Below, piece by piece: positions 53,670-64,000 of a DNA stretch of 64,000 nt. Position 1 is the stretch's first letter. Every line of letters begins with the position of its first letter. The position numbers and the translations under genes were made by a program. Location of the stretch: assembly GCA_027604705.1 (NCBI GenBank), contig JADHYV010000029.1, positions 124,001-188,000 on the forward strand. The letters are read 5' to 3'. Under the pieces are notes generated by a model. It saw only the letters and a list, made by a program, of their open reading frames with translations. It had not been told where the DNA came from and did no database searches. The DNA is from Allomyces arbusculus. Taxonomy: Eukaryota; Blastocladiomycota; Blastocladiomycetes; Blastocladiales; Blastocladiaceae.

Positions 53670-55190
53670 TAATGAAGGGTAGTGATTTGAGTTGGTGCTG
53701 AAATATATGACATCAGTTCTCATCGGAGTCAAACGAAATTTGATGTTGTTGACGTAAGGACGACAGAAAACACTTCAGCGTGTGCAAATGGTGCCAGATA
53801 ATGGACTTTAAAGTACAGTGCCGACTTCTGCGTGTGCAAATACGGTAGTGGGTATTCTGCAGGGGCGGGGCGATACGGTTGCGTGCTGGAGAAAGATGTG
53901 ATAGGCGAAATTCATTGATTGGGACTGGGCCTTGCTTTCTGACAGCACCGCAAGAAAGCACAAGTGCCGACTCGTTTCGCAAAAATGGTGCCATCTGAAT
54001 TCAGCTAATTCAAGCAAACTCGAGCGGTTGCCTCGGCACCCCCCGCCTGCTCCATAATTCAGCAGATTTAAGACTCGTACGTGGCTTGACGTGTAGACTT
54101 CACCTCCTCAATCGAGCACAAGTAAGGGCGTTCTCACAAATCAAGGGCATACAGCGTTAATTCTTGGTTCTGGAATCCAACTAGCGTCCCACGAGCTAAA
54201 ACAATTATTTCAAAGCACTCCACGTATATTTTCTCAAATGCACGACATCAACGCAAGTCAACCGTCCATCTCCACCCAGTTCGCACTCCAATCCACTCGC
54301 CTGGCGACCATGTCATTGCCACGACCATCGATTTCTGCCGAACGCATTGCACTCTTGTTGGCGAGGAATGAGGGCTATCCGTCGCGTTTCCGAGCAACTA
54401 CAGGAAGCAGGTGGCGTCGGGTTGTGAGCTTCAGCACGTAACCTTCAGTGTTCCGACGCGTGCTACGAAATGGTGCAGCGGCAACGCACTCGAGAGTGAC
54501 AAGGTGACGCGTACCGACCAGTTCAACACCTCAAGCGCGCGACCGCATCGTGAAGAGACGCCATGCTCGCGCTGACGCCACGCACACACTGCCGTGTGTC
54601 TGGGCGATGGGCAGCGAACTGTCAGCAACACACGCACGCATGTCTCAGTCCAGCTGCAAGAAGGGAGCGAACGTGAGACAGCAAGATGGCGCGTACCGGC
54701 CACACGCGCAATTCTGGGCCCCGCAGTAACTTTAGCCGCCCCTGTCGTGGAGCGCTCTGTGCACTCTGTTGTGTTAGTCGCTGGCATGGGTGGCGACGTG
54801 GTGGCTCATGGCGTCCGTGCGGGTTTCTGAATCGGAGCCAAAGGAACCACGATGCAGGCGACGACACACGTACTGCAGCCGCCGCCCTGCTCGTCCGTGC
54901 CGGCCACGCAGTATATGCACGATAGACGGGGTAGGGAGGTCGTGGCAGCGGAGGGATCGACGTGATGGGAGCGCCGCGGGCTCGGTCGTGGTGAGACATC
55001 ATGGCGACAAGAGCGTCCTGGCGTGAGCGAGCATGCCGACCAACGCTTGGCGACTGCAGAACCAAAGAGTGATTCAACCCCAACGGTTTGGTCAAACTCA
55101 ATTTATAACGAAGAAGGGATGGCGAGGAGACGCTCGTCCCAACGGTCCGATTTAGATTTTCTCCCAGCAAGCAAATCACATCACCAGCTC
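53670..55190. other. Intergenic stretch
   Basis: About 1.5 kb, AT-richer from 53670 to 54250. Short frames around 54240-54440 and 54600-54830 have no family resemblance. No gene was called. Confidence 0.4.
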
Positions 55191-55279
55191 CTGTGTTGAC
55201 GACGGTCAGCAAGAGCCTGTCGCTGCTGCAACGTTGTATACGAGAACTTCTAGTTGTAGGCAAGAGAACGGTGCTGTTT

Positions 55280-56920
55280 GATGAGAAGTCAAGGAAAACG
55301 AGGCGAATTCACAGCGACGTATCGCCCTCAAGGAACTTGTGCGCACTCTACAAGTGTTGTCACGCATATGGACGCCAAGTTTATGTTTGATGTGATGCAC
55401 CCCCTCAAGGATCACGAAAAGGACGTGCGTGTTATCTACAGGCTCATCATTGTTGCCAATACCTGCCATGACCGCCAAGTTGCTGGTCGAAATCTTCCAT
55501 GTTTGAACTCACCAGGCTATCCCAAGCTGCCATGTGCTCTCGCTGTCCCTTCAAGTTGGATGTGCTCTGTGTTGGCGCGCTGCCCAGGTGCAGCAATGAC
55601 GAAAAGAGTACCGCAGCAAGCGTTGGTGGTGTCCGATTCGATCTTTGGGTCACTCTCAGAACTTCGAATCGTAAAATTCGGCAATGGTACGACGAGCGGT
55701 TAGGTGAAGCGATCTTGTCTGTGCCGGGCGCTGCAAAGCATTTGATTAAAGTCAAGATTGGCAAAATTGAGGACGAATTGCTTTTCCTGTCCAATCTCGC
55801 ATTGCCTGCTGCTCGCAGGTTCACGGTTCAAGTCAAGTCAAACGATAACTGGGAGTTCGAGCTTCCAGACTTGCCATCATGTCGACGCTTGTTCATTTCC
55901 GACTGTGTACTCCATTTTTGCGACAGTGATAATGCTCAAGCAGTTCCTTGACCTGACCTCGCACCTTAATTCAACGGTCGTTGAGCATCGCATTGAGATT
56001 CTGGACCGGGTCGTCACCAAGTTGCCTTTGCGGATTACCCACATCGTTTCCGCTCGGTCAAGCGACTGAACATTGGTGTGACAAAGTTCGGTCGGATTTT
56101 CCCCCTTGATGGCAGTCACGCGGCAGAAACTGATAGACCTGCGCCTTCGCGATGATTGCGACTGGAAGATGCCGATTCCGATGCATGGCTAACTTGCAGG
56201 TCAACCTCACGTCGCTCACGCTCGATTTCGGGTATGGGATGGGGCCGTGCCTGCCATGCCTGTTGCCGACGCACGTCGTGGAACTGGCGACTCTTCCGCA
56301 ACTTTGCACCCTCGACGCTGCCATTGTTCCTTCTGGCACGCAAGAACAGGAACAGATGGTCATGGCGTCGGATACCAACGATCTGCTCACGCTCAACAAA
56401 TCGTGCGAGTAATTTCCGTCATTGAAACACTTGCATTCTACATCGCCTCTCTTCATGCTTCTCCGTTCATTCACGCTCGCGCCGCTCGAGTCATTCGTTG
56501 TGCGCGTCGTGCTTGCACATTTTGGGAACGAAGTTGTCATTCGGTTCCCGTTCATGCCGCTTCTAAAAAGCTTCTCAATAGTTCATGAAGACCTGCTTGA
56601 CACGTACGATGGTTCGGGCACTGGCGCAGACGGCGATGCGAATGACTCGGACGACGATGATTCTATTCGTATGCAAGGGCAAGATGTGACGGTGCTGGAC
56701 GCTATGTCAGATGATGTCAGATGTTGCCCCACGGTTCAACTCTCTTCAGGTCTGTAACGGCCCCATGTCGTGGGAGACGACGCTCAAACGCCCAACGCTC
56801 ACCAACATTATCCTGCCAGCGGAAATCTGGAATGACTTTTCAAGGTCCGACATGGACTTGCCAGCCCTAGCCGAATTGACGCTCACGATGAGTGGGTTTA
56901 ACCGGGGGAACCCCATCTAG
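55280..56920 (+). pseudogene. F-box/LRR-like relic 3
   Basis: The pieces run in the same order as relic 1. F-box-like MTAKLLVEIFHV changes frame to ELTRLSQAAMCSRCPFKLDV. Next come DLWVTLRTSNRKIRQWYDER and LLFLSNLALPAARRFTVQ. FPSLKHLHS-like text continues as SPLFMLLRSFTLAPLESFVV, with an acidic DSDDDDS patch. GPMSWETTLKRPTLTNIILP and MDLPALAELTL complete the series. There are at least four frame changes. It is read as a decayed F-box/LRR gene; extensive splicing cannot be excluded. Confidence 0.6.
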
Positions 56921-57399
56921 CCGATAGTTGTGGTTGTGGTCGCGGCAGGGGCGACAGAGAATGCCCAGTACAGGCCAAGACGTCGTAAAGACGGTTCGGT
57001 TGGCGTTTGGCAATGCCTGTGGGATTTGAGCATGACAGGTCTCTTGGTACTGACGCATGTTTGTTCGAATCAACAGTGGCGCTCCTCGACTGATGCATGC
57101 CGCGCCGAAGCAGTTGGAATAGCAGTACTATTGCCGTTACGTGCAGAGTGTTGAACTTGGTGCAGGGAGGCGGAGGGATTTGTCGTTTGCCCTCCTGTCT
57201 GATGCTCAGCAATCGCGGAGCAGTGACGTGGAACTAGATCCATCGCTCCTTTCCTCACGTCAAGTCGTGTTGACTGCCGACTCAATTCTCTCTCCCGCAC
57301 CGCGCCGCGTCGCTCTCCAACATCCTCCAACTGCCACCAACCACCACCACGACGACCACGGAGCACGGAGCCGCTCACGGCGCGTCCGCGCGCTCGCTA

Positions 57400-57640
57400 G
57401 AAAGAGATTTAACTCTTTGGTTTGACTCGTCACCATTGAAAGTGCTCTAATTGGCGCACCAGCACAGAGCAAATCCAATCTGATGGGACAGCGAGAGTGC
57501 ACGGCAGCTTGGGATCGTGTGGCGAGATCAAATATGCAGGAAGAGTTCGATCAGCAATAGCAACTTGGCGGCCATCAACATCGGCGACAATGACAAGCCT
57601 GTAGATGATTCGCGCCATGGTTTATCATAGCTAGTGAAGG
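57400..57640 (-). pseudogene. F-box-like relic 4, inverted fragment
   Basis: The minus strand repeats the F-box region of relic 3. DLATRSQAAVHSRCPIRLDL matches ELTRLSQAAMCSRCPFKLDV. In the companion frame PKLPCTLAVPSDWICSVL matches PKLPCALAVPSSWMCSVL. Only this N-terminal part is present, in opposite orientation to relic 3 and about 1.8 kb away. Confidence 0.65.
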
Positions 57641-58393
57641 GTCGCTTGCGTGGCTAAGGAAACATCGCTTGCAATCAGTGAGCGGGTGAGAGCTGAGGTC
57701 TTGACAAGCGAGACGTAATTGGATGTGAACAGCCGTTGTCATCACCTGATGAGCGTCGACCAAGTTTCCTCGACCAAGTCAGAAGCAACCAGCAGTCATA
57801 CAGCGCTCTGATCATTCATCATGCTTGCACAGATTACGACTTTGACGCCCCGGACCCCCCGGACCTCGGGGACCAATGTCAAACTGCGGCCAAGAGCGAC
57901 TCACGCCGCAATTTATCTGAGTCGTCCTGACAGGACTTTGTGTCTGGTCTCGTAGCGTGCGGTGGCGATCTCCTCGCTCACTTCGTGCATATTGCTGATT
58001 GCGCTGCTCCAACACATCTGTCGCGCGCACTGCATGCCGGATATTCCAGCTGTCACTGCCGGGGAGGTTGAATTGGCGACGAGGAGCACCACGCGTCAAG
58101 GCTTGCATGCCACATCTGTCAGCGTGTTCAGTTCGCCCTGGCCTTGGCGCACGCCAATTGAAACGCCAGCTCTTGGTTTCTCCTCCCAGCCGGCCTTCGC
58201 GACGGCGAGCTGCAACCTCCGCGACACACGCAAGTCTGCACAACACGCTGCAGTCCGCTCTACCTACGCGTGCCCAAGCACGGCCGCCGCAGTAAGCGAC
58301 AGCAACCGCACGCTTGGCAGCTCCCAACCAGCAACCACCGCCACCAACGTGTCATTTCGGCCAGCTCCCGACTCGCCCAATTTCCGCAACACC
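57641..58393. promoter_or_regulatory. Upstream region of the transmembrane PDI gene
   Basis: About 750 bases. A plus frame stays open from 57962 into the PDI start, but it lacks an ATG with a signal peptide that would precede the fold sensibly. It is treated as leader and promoter. Confidence 0.45.
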
Positions 58394-60737
58394 ATGTGGC
58401 TCATGCACGTCGCACGGCCGTCCCGCCGGCCGTTGACCGCGGCGGCGATCGTGGCCGCGTTGGCCACGTTTGCCATGATGCTCGTGGCGGTCCAAGTGGT
58501 CTCGGCGACGCCGCGCGCACCCGCGACATGGCATACGGGCCCGACCAATATTATTCCGTTGACGAGCAAGAATTTTGACGATAAAGTCAAGTCCGGGACG
58601 TGGTACGTGGATCGCTGCGCGTTTGATGAAGAATGACGTGAGGTTGGGAAACTGATCTGGTCGGGGCCGGGTGCGGAATTTAGGATGATTGAGGTACGAC
58701 GAGTCGTCAAGACGACTGCACGGAGCCGCGTACGAACGTGGATTGACAAGATGGTTGTGACCGCGCCGCTGGCCAATTTTCTAGTTTTTCGGTACGCTCG
58801 CCCGCCTGATCTCACTTAGCCTGGGACTCTTGGACTCACGACCGACCCTCTAGCCCCGTGGTGCCCGCACTGCAAGAAACTCGCGCCCAAGTACGAGAAA
58901 CTCGCGACGACCGCGCTCCCGTGGCGCGCCGAACACGACTTCTACGTCGCGCGCGTCGACTGCGTAGCGGACCAACCGCTGTGCGACCGCGCCAAGGTGG
59001 ACGGGTTCCCGAGTACGTGGGTTTCGCGTTGACGAGCCGTGATTTTGTGCTGACCGCCATGTGTTCCCCGTCGCGAATCTCGGATAGCGATTTTTCTGTA
59101 CGTTGCCTATGACCTTCTCGCGAAAACCGTGTTTCCAGAGCCAAACTCACCGTTTGTACGACACTAGGTACAACAAGGGCCAACAGATTGAGGAGTACGA
59201 CACGGACCTGTCGGCCGCCGGCCTGATCAAGTACGCCAAGTCGGTCATTGCACGGTACCCGAAGGGTGCCTCCTCTTCCGCCCCCGCTGCAGCTCCCGCG
59301 GCTCCTGCTGCCGCGGCCAAGTCGACCACGGGCCACAAGGCCGCGACCGACGCGGCGCCCGCCCCTCCTGTCCCTGCCTCGCGCGCGGCCAAGGACGCCG
59401 AGTTCCAGCAACTTGCGGCAGAACGCAATGTGCCGGTGCCCGGGATTGGCAAGTACGGGAAAGTCGTCGACTTGAAGTCGACCAATTTTGACGAGGTGGT
59501 CTCGCAGGGTGGGCCGTGGTTGTTGGAGTTTTACGCGCCGTGGTGTGGCCATTGCCATGTACGTTTTGCTCTTTCTTGGCTCTCAGAGCGCGAGCACCGC
59601 CTTACTCTTCCGTTACAAAACTAGCACCTCGAACCCATCTACGACCAACTCGGCAAAGCCCTCGCCGGTAAAATGAACGTGGCCCGAATCGACGCCGACC
59701 TCGACACGGCGCTCGGTGCGCGGTTCGGGATCAAGGGGTACCCGACGATCAAGCTGTACCGCGGCGGGCAGGCGGTCGAGTACCGCGGCCCGCGCACTCT
59801 GCAGGCGCTCTACGAGTACGCGCTGTCGGCGGTCCAGCCCGCGCCGGTGCCGCTCGTGGATGCCGCGCAATGGGCGCAGACGACCAAGGAGCATGAGGTG
59901 GCCGTCGCGTACGTGTATGACGAAGCGACGAGCAAGGAGGCGACGCGTGCGTTCTTGAGTGCGATTGAGCAGTGGACTGGCGCAGGGGTCGGGGCGGTGG
60001 TCGCGTCGAGCGATGCCGCGGTGGCGTCGGAGGTCAAGCGGCCGGCGGTCGTGGTCGCGCGCCGTGGGTACGACGAGGTGGTGAGTCTTGACATCAAAGG
60101 CGGCGATTCAGCGGCGATTGCTGCGTTTGTCCGCGCCAACCAGTACGCGCTGGTGCCCGAGTTGACCGATTCGAACGTGGGCGACCTGATGCAGGCCGGC
60201 AAGATCCGCGGCAGTGCGACTGCGCGGCACATTGTCCTGCTCGCGATTCTCGACGCGGCGCACGCCGCACCCGACTCGCGCGAACAGACGGTGATCCAGC
60301 AGGCCGCGCGTGACTTGCGCGCCAAGCACGCCAAGGACGACTCGGTCAACGTGCAGGCCATCTGGGTCGATGGCGTCAAGTGGTCCGAATACGTGCAGCG
60401 TGTGTATGGGTTGACGGCTCGCGACTTGCCGCGCGTTGTCGTTTCGGACCCGCACGCGGAAACGTTTTGGGCCAAGAACCAACAGGGCGAGCCGGTCGCG
60501 TTTACGCGCGCGGCGCTCGTGGCGGCGGTCGACGGGGTGGTGAGTGGGGATGGCGGCGAGTTGGTCGCGCAGCATACGCGCGGGGCTATGGCCGGGTATG
60601 TGCAGCGCGTGGCCGGCGCGGTGCAGGGGACGCCGACGTGGGTGATGGTTGCGGGTGTGGGTTTCGTCGCGGTCGCGGCGTGGGCGCTGTGTTGCCGCGG
60701 GGATGCGGACGAGGGGGATGGGCGCAAGCGCGACTAG
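58394..60737 (+). CDS. Transmembrane protein disulfide isomerase (TMX3/Eps1-like)
   Basis: Seven exons: 58394-58602, 58684-58693, 58785-58791, 58854-59012, 59088-59097, 59168-59558 and 59625-60737, giving 632 residues. Three are microexons of 10, 7 and 10 nt, needed to rebuild SGTWMIEFFAPWCPHCKK and FPTIFLYNKGQQIEEYD. The signal-anchor-like start is MWLMHVARPSRRPLTAAAIV. The first thioredoxin domain has CPHC. An Ala/Pro linker precedes a second with GGPWLLEFYAPWCGHCH and GIKGYPTIKLYRGG. Two redox-inactive b-like regions follow, then a membrane helix near residues 600-620 (WVMVAGVGFVAVAAWALCC) and a short basic-acidic tail (DGRKRD). It should be a type I ER membrane oxidoreductase. It differs from soluble PDI by the membrane anchor and lack of an HDEL tail. 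Confidence 0.92.
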
Positions 60738-61218
60738 GTGGAGTAGTGCGCGCAGAGGAGCGGTGGGGCAAGGGCGCGCATGGAATAGAGTCATTGATTC
60801 ATGGAATGATTGTCTTGGGCGGGCAGGTGGAGACGGTTGGATCGCAGAAGGGAAAGAAGTGAGCAGGACGGACGGCAGCGAGCGAGCCAGGCAGATGCTG
60901 CCTGTGCACGAGTGACGTGGCGGCGCCATGAATGCCGCGTGCCGCTGCGCGATTTGCGCCACAGCAAGAGGGCAACTGCGTGCGCTTCGAGCGGCGCCCC
61001 ACCAAATGAGTTGCTTCGCCTCGCCGGCCCGGCTTCCATTTGGGCGACCACGCCGCTCTCCTTGCCGTGCCCCACGCCGTTGACGACGATCTCGATTTGC
61101 TGCCTCGCTGCCTTGCTCCACTTGCCCGCGACTGTCCGCATTGGAACCGCTGCACTGCCGTGTCCGAACCGCGCCAAACGACCAAGCCCGACCTCGCTCC
61201 TAAGTCGCACTCAACGTC
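60738..61218. other. Intergenic stretch
   Basis: About 480 bases between the PDI and membrane-protein genes. Nothing was recognised; it presumably holds the downstream gene's promoter. Confidence 0.45.
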
Positions 61219-63291
61219 ATGGTCACCGGCATCCCCCTCGCGCCCGGGGCCGCCGCCACCCCGGCCGCGACCGGCGCCACGACCAGCGGCACGACCGGTG
61301 CCACGACTGGCGGGAATGCTGCCACTACGGGCGGCAATACTGCCGCAGCGACCAGCAGCAACAACAACAACCCCACGACAGGCAACGCGGCGACCACGGG
61401 CAGCTCGGCCAATACGGGCATCAGCGCCGCCGGCACCCCTGCGCGCACCTGCGCGCGCAAGCCGCTCTCAGCCGTCCCCATGGACCCCAGCACCACCTCC
61501 GGCGGCGATCCGTCGCGGCTACTCGCCCTGGCCGAGCTCAACTCCGCCACGCTCCAGTTCACGGGCTGCGTTCTGACCGTTTCTTCGACCGACCCGTCGA
61601 TGCTCGTCTGGATCTGCTCCGAAGGATCCTTGCCGTCCAACATGCAGTCGACGTGCCCCGCCACCTGCGCGGCCGCAGCATCGACCTCGTTCTCGTCGCC
61701 CGACACAAGCGCGTCGTGGTGGACGCCCGACGGCGTGCGGGTCGGTAACGCGAAACCCGCGGTTAGTGGGAACAAGAACGTTGGGTTGCTCTCGGGATGC
61801 CTCTACGACGGGGACAAGGTGCTCGCATGCTCCGAGGCCACCATCGCCACTGCCGCGACTGGGAATGGCGAGGCTGGAAATGGCATTTCGAAAACGTCAA
61901 CGGCCATTTCGTTTGCGCAGTGCCCTGCGGCCGCGTTGTCAACGACACCGGGTGTGGCTGCGGCTGCACCGACGAGCCGAACTGACGCAGCCGCTGCGAA
62001 CGGGACCGGGACGGGGACTGGCACGTCAAAAGCCGCCTTGATTGGCGGGATTGTCGGCGGCGTTGTCGCTCTCCTCGCGGCTATTGGCGCAGCCCTGTTC
62101 CTCGTGCACCGCCGCCGGAAACGCCAGGCGCAGCAGCAGCTCGACGACAAGCAGTTGACCGACGACCCGCTGGCCCGCTCCGGCGCAACGCAGCAATACT
62201 CCTCTGCCCCACTGCTCGTCCTCGGCGAACGCCGCCCGAGCGTCGCCACTGGCAGTACCGCGCCAGAGCCCTATCTCCCCACCACTGCCGCCGCCGGCAC
62301 TGCGGCCCCTGCGGTTCTCGCCGTCCACAAGGCCGCTTCCGCACCCATGCCCTCACCACCCCCACCCCCCGCGACCCCACCCGCACCCATGACCGACCTT
62401 CTCCCGCGCGCAGCGTTCACGATGCACGGCATTCCGCGGTCCACCACCGCCGATTCCGACGCCTCGCTCTTTGTCCCTGCCGCCGCGTCCAACCTGTTAT
62501 CGGATTACGGCATGCAGGCGCTCGCGGACGACTGGCAGGCTCAGTACCGCGCGACATTGAACGCGGTCGTCCCGTGGATCCCGGATACGCCCGCGGTCCG
62601 TGCGCGTGCGCGCGCGATGTTGGCCGCGGTGGTTGCGGAACAGGTAACCAAGTGGCTCGACGACGTCGCCGCGCGCACCGCCACGACCGATCCAGTGGCC
62701 GCGCGCGGGAGCGAGGACTCGCACGACGACGCGCAGTACGCGCACGACGACGAACTGGCCCTCCCGGCTTACCTCGCCGCGACCACCCGCGCCCTGACCG
62801 TCTCCCCCTGGGCCGCGCCGCGTGCCGTCCCCGCCGCCACCGCGCAATCCAACTTGACCTCTCTGTTTCTCGGCATCGCCGCCGCCTGGCGCCGGATGCG
62901 CAACGGAGACCCGTCGGTCATCGCGTACCTCGCGCGTGCCAATGCCGCGTTCGACGAGAAAGTCATGGCCGCCGATGCAGCCTCCTCTGACGAAGTCACG
63001 ACTGGTGGGACGGTTACGGCGTGCGTGTTCCCGGGGATCGCGTACCGCGCGTCCGGGGGGAGACCCGCGCGCGTTTGGCCCGCGGTGGTCGCCGTGAGTG
63101 CACCCGCGACGGGGTTGGCCGTGCCGAGTGCGGCAACAGCGTCGGTGACGGTCCCACGCGGACTGGGGACGGGGGTCGGGAGGTCTGCGATGATAACGGC
63201 GCCGCCAGGTGTGGAAGTGGTCGGGCCCGGCGCGCGGTCGTTGGCGCGGGCCGAGCGCCAGGCGCGGATGGGGAGTGGCGCGCGAGGGTGA
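61219..63291 (+). CDS. Ser/Thr-rich single-pass membrane protein
   Basis: An intronless frame of 690 residues. The first 80 residues are Gly/Ala/Thr/Asn repeats (TTSGTTGATTGGNAATTGGN). A Cys-containing ectodomain (ARTCARKPLSAVP ... VWICSEGSLP ... CPATCAAAA ... LLSGCLYDGDKVLACSEA) has about eight cysteines. One membrane helix lies near residues 273-295 (ALIGGIVGGVVALLAAIGAA), with a basic stop-transfer HRRRKR. The cytoplasmic half holds a Pro-rich stretch (SPPPPPATPPAP) and a helical region (LADDWQAQYRATLNAVVPWI). The layout is that of a cell-wall sensor or receptor-like protein. No signal peptide is seen, so an upstream exon may be missing. The family is not recognised. Confidence 0.75.
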   Translation: MVTGIPLAPGAAATPAATGATTSGTTGATTGGNAATTGGNTAAATSSNNNNPTTGNAATTGSSANTGISAAGTPARTCARKPLSAVPMDPSTTSGGDPSRLLALAELNSATLQFTGCVLTVSSTDPSMLVWICSEGSLPSNMQSTCPATCAAAASTSFSSPDTSASWWTPDGVRVGNAKPAVSGNKNVGLLSGCLYDGDKVLACSEATIATAATGNGEAGNGISKTSTAISFAQCPAAALSTTPGVAAAAPTSRTDAAAANGTGTGTGTSKAALIGGIVGGVVALLAAIGAALFLVHRRRKRQAQQQLDDKQLTDDPLARSGATQQYSSAPLLVLGERRPSVATGSTAPEPYLPTTAAAGTAAPAVLAVHKAASAPMPSPPPPPATPPAPMTDLLPRAAFTMHGIPRSTTADSDASLFVPAAASNLLSDYGMQALADDWQAQYRATLNAVVPWIPDTPAVRARARAMLAAVVAEQVTKWLDDVAARTATTDPVAARGSEDSHDDAQYAHDDELALPAYLAATTRALTVSPWAAPRAVPAATAQSNLTSLFLGIAAAWRRMRNGDPSVIAYLARANAAFDEKVMAADAASSDEVTTGGTVTACVFPGIAYRASGGRPARVWPAVVAVSAPATGLAVPSAATASVTVPRGLGTGVGRSAMITAPPGVEVVGPGARSLARAERQARMGSGARG

Positions 63292-63751
63292 GGTGGGACG
63301 AGGGAGGGGTGAAGAGCGCGCATGATTGCGTTTTCTTTTTACGTGGCTCGATGTGCATTGGAACAATACGTTTTTGTTACACGAACTGAGCTACGGAGTG
63401 ATTGCCTTGCTCGACGGCCGCGTTTGGTCCACGGCACGCGTCAGTACGACAACCGCCTTATGCGCTGGGCGCGCCGGGAAGTGCCCTTTTGCAATCTCAT
63501 GAAGTTTGGACGCGAAGAATGCAGTGGCGGGCCGCTTTCCCTGGTCCCTTGATCGTGTTGTGATGCCTGTTCACATCAACACAGCGAAAGGCGTCAAGCA
63601 TGAGCAGAAGGTGAGGCTCTAGAAATTGAATCCTTTGATACACGTGTCATACGTATCCCCACTTCTCTTCCCACCCTGCCTGCCCTGCGATTTAAATCGA
63701 TGCACGTTACTCGCCGACCTTTTCTCTCGCCCCGTATCAGCAACCGCAAGC
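63292..63751. other. Intergenic stretch
   Basis: About 460 bases between the membrane-protein gene and the edge gene. No gene was seen. A pyrimidine-rich leader precedes the next ATG. Confidence 0.4.
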
Positions 63752-64000
63752 ATGCAGACCAACACCGACAAGCTGGCCAACCAAGTCACTGCCGCGACCA
63801 AGGACGTGTCGAGCGAGCGCGACCCGCCCGCTGGCCCTGTGCAACAACCGGACAGTCCCGACATCGACCTTCCGCTCAGTCTGCCCGCCTGCTTTCCTGA
63901 TAACGAATGGCACTCGGCGCAGCTCTTTGTGACGCTCAACAAGACGAAGCATCCGGTCGAGTACCACATCCACTACGCGACGGGCATCACGTGGGCGTTC
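63752..64000 (+). CDS. Unknown protein, 3' truncated by window edge
   Basis: An ATG at 63752 opens a frame of 83 codons that runs off the window. It reads MQTNTDKLANQVTAATKDVS, a Pro-rich link, then LPLSLPACFPDNEWHSAQLF and VTLNKTKHPVEYHIHYATGI. The last part looks like alternating beta strands. No family is recognised from this fragment, and an intron may lie beyond the edge. Confidence 0.55.
   Translation, partial: MQTNTDKLANQVTAATKDVSSERDPPAGPVQQPDSPDIDLPLSLPACFPDNEWHSAQLFVTLNKTKHPVEYHIHYATGITWAF

Noticed and set aside
54240-54830. Short open frames between the PDI paralogs
   Set aside because: No motif, no splice context and poor codon use; left as intergenic.
57962-58393. Upstream extension of the transmembrane PDI frame
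   Set aside because: Open without a stop, but the added residues lack a leader or fold and would bury the signal-anchor inside the protein.
1-64000. CRISPR array, bacterial operon, retroelement or virus-like element
   Set aside because: No spaced direct repeats, no reverse transcriptase, integrase or capsid motifs, and no co-directional gene run; the gene structure is eukaryotic throughout.

Overview
The window is nuclear DNA of a GC-rich, intron-bearing fungus. Protein-coding genes sit on both strands. Most are broken by short introns, nearly all 62-145 nt, and the genes are typical eukaryotic housekeeping ones: UAP1, RRN7/TAF1B, RER1, a Snc-type SNARE, PDH E1-alpha, COX7a, a mitochondrial carrier and an ABCB transporter. 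UAP1 (chitin precursor), the fused BIO3-BIO1 biotin protein and a candidate axonemal protein would suit an early-diverging zoosporic fungus such as Blastocladiomycota or a chytrid. That placement is inference; no marker in the window proves it. Sixty introns were placed by hand, using reading frame and family conservation. Most donors read GTRCG rather than GTAAG or GTATG.

Layout. 0-9.2 kb: 3' part of BIO3-BIO1 (+), a 55-residue Cys-rich protein (-), a fascin-like candidate (+), COX7a (-), a CUE-like protein (+) and a five-exon mitochondrial carrier (-). 9.2-11 kb: no gene, but a cluster of tRNA-derived, SINE-like repeats and an 18-bp tandem repeat. 11-17.6 kb: PRO2 (-), a Snc-type R-SNARE (-), a nitrilase/omega-amidase (-) and PDH E1-alpha (+). 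18.5-23.1 kb: a PPR-like gene (-) followed downstream by a decayed tandem copy. 23.5-28.9 kb: RRN7/TAF1B (-), a 258-bp hAT-like MITE with 8-bp target duplication, and UAP1 (+). 29-30.6 kb: an F-box/LRR-like relic. 30.9-36.5 kb: a TPR plus metallo-beta-lactamase protein (-), divergent from the axonemal candidate (+). 36.5-40 kb: gene-poor, with an F-box-like relic. 40-45 kb: a 13-exon ABCB transporter (+). 45.5-52.3 kb: Abraxas-like MPN protein (-), RER1 (-), CGR1/CCDC86 (+) and an EF-hand MscS channel (+). 52.7-60.7 kb: a short PDI-like paralog that has lost the first active-site cysteine (+), F-box relics, and a full transmembrane PDI (+). 61.2-64 kb: a Ser/Thr-rich single-pass membrane protein (+) and the 5' end of an unknown gene (+).

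The strongest observation is the PDI pair. Both genes contain the same three microexons (10, 7 and 10 nt) flanking an identical 159-nt exon, yet the small copy reads FPYC where the large one reads CPHC. The other accessory signals are the MITE, the tRNA-derived cluster, the decayed F-box family and the decayed PPR copy. I saw no CRISPR array, retroelement, virus-like element or rRNA gene.

The genes belong to separate pathways (biotin and proline synthesis, respiration, secretion, rRNA transcription and processing, UDP-GlcNAc synthesis) and do not form a metabolic cluster. Many neighbours are divergent pairs sharing a short intergenic stretch: 55-aa/fascin-like, COX7a/CUE, nitrilase/PDH, RRN7/UAP1, TPR-MBL/axonemal and RER1/CGR1.
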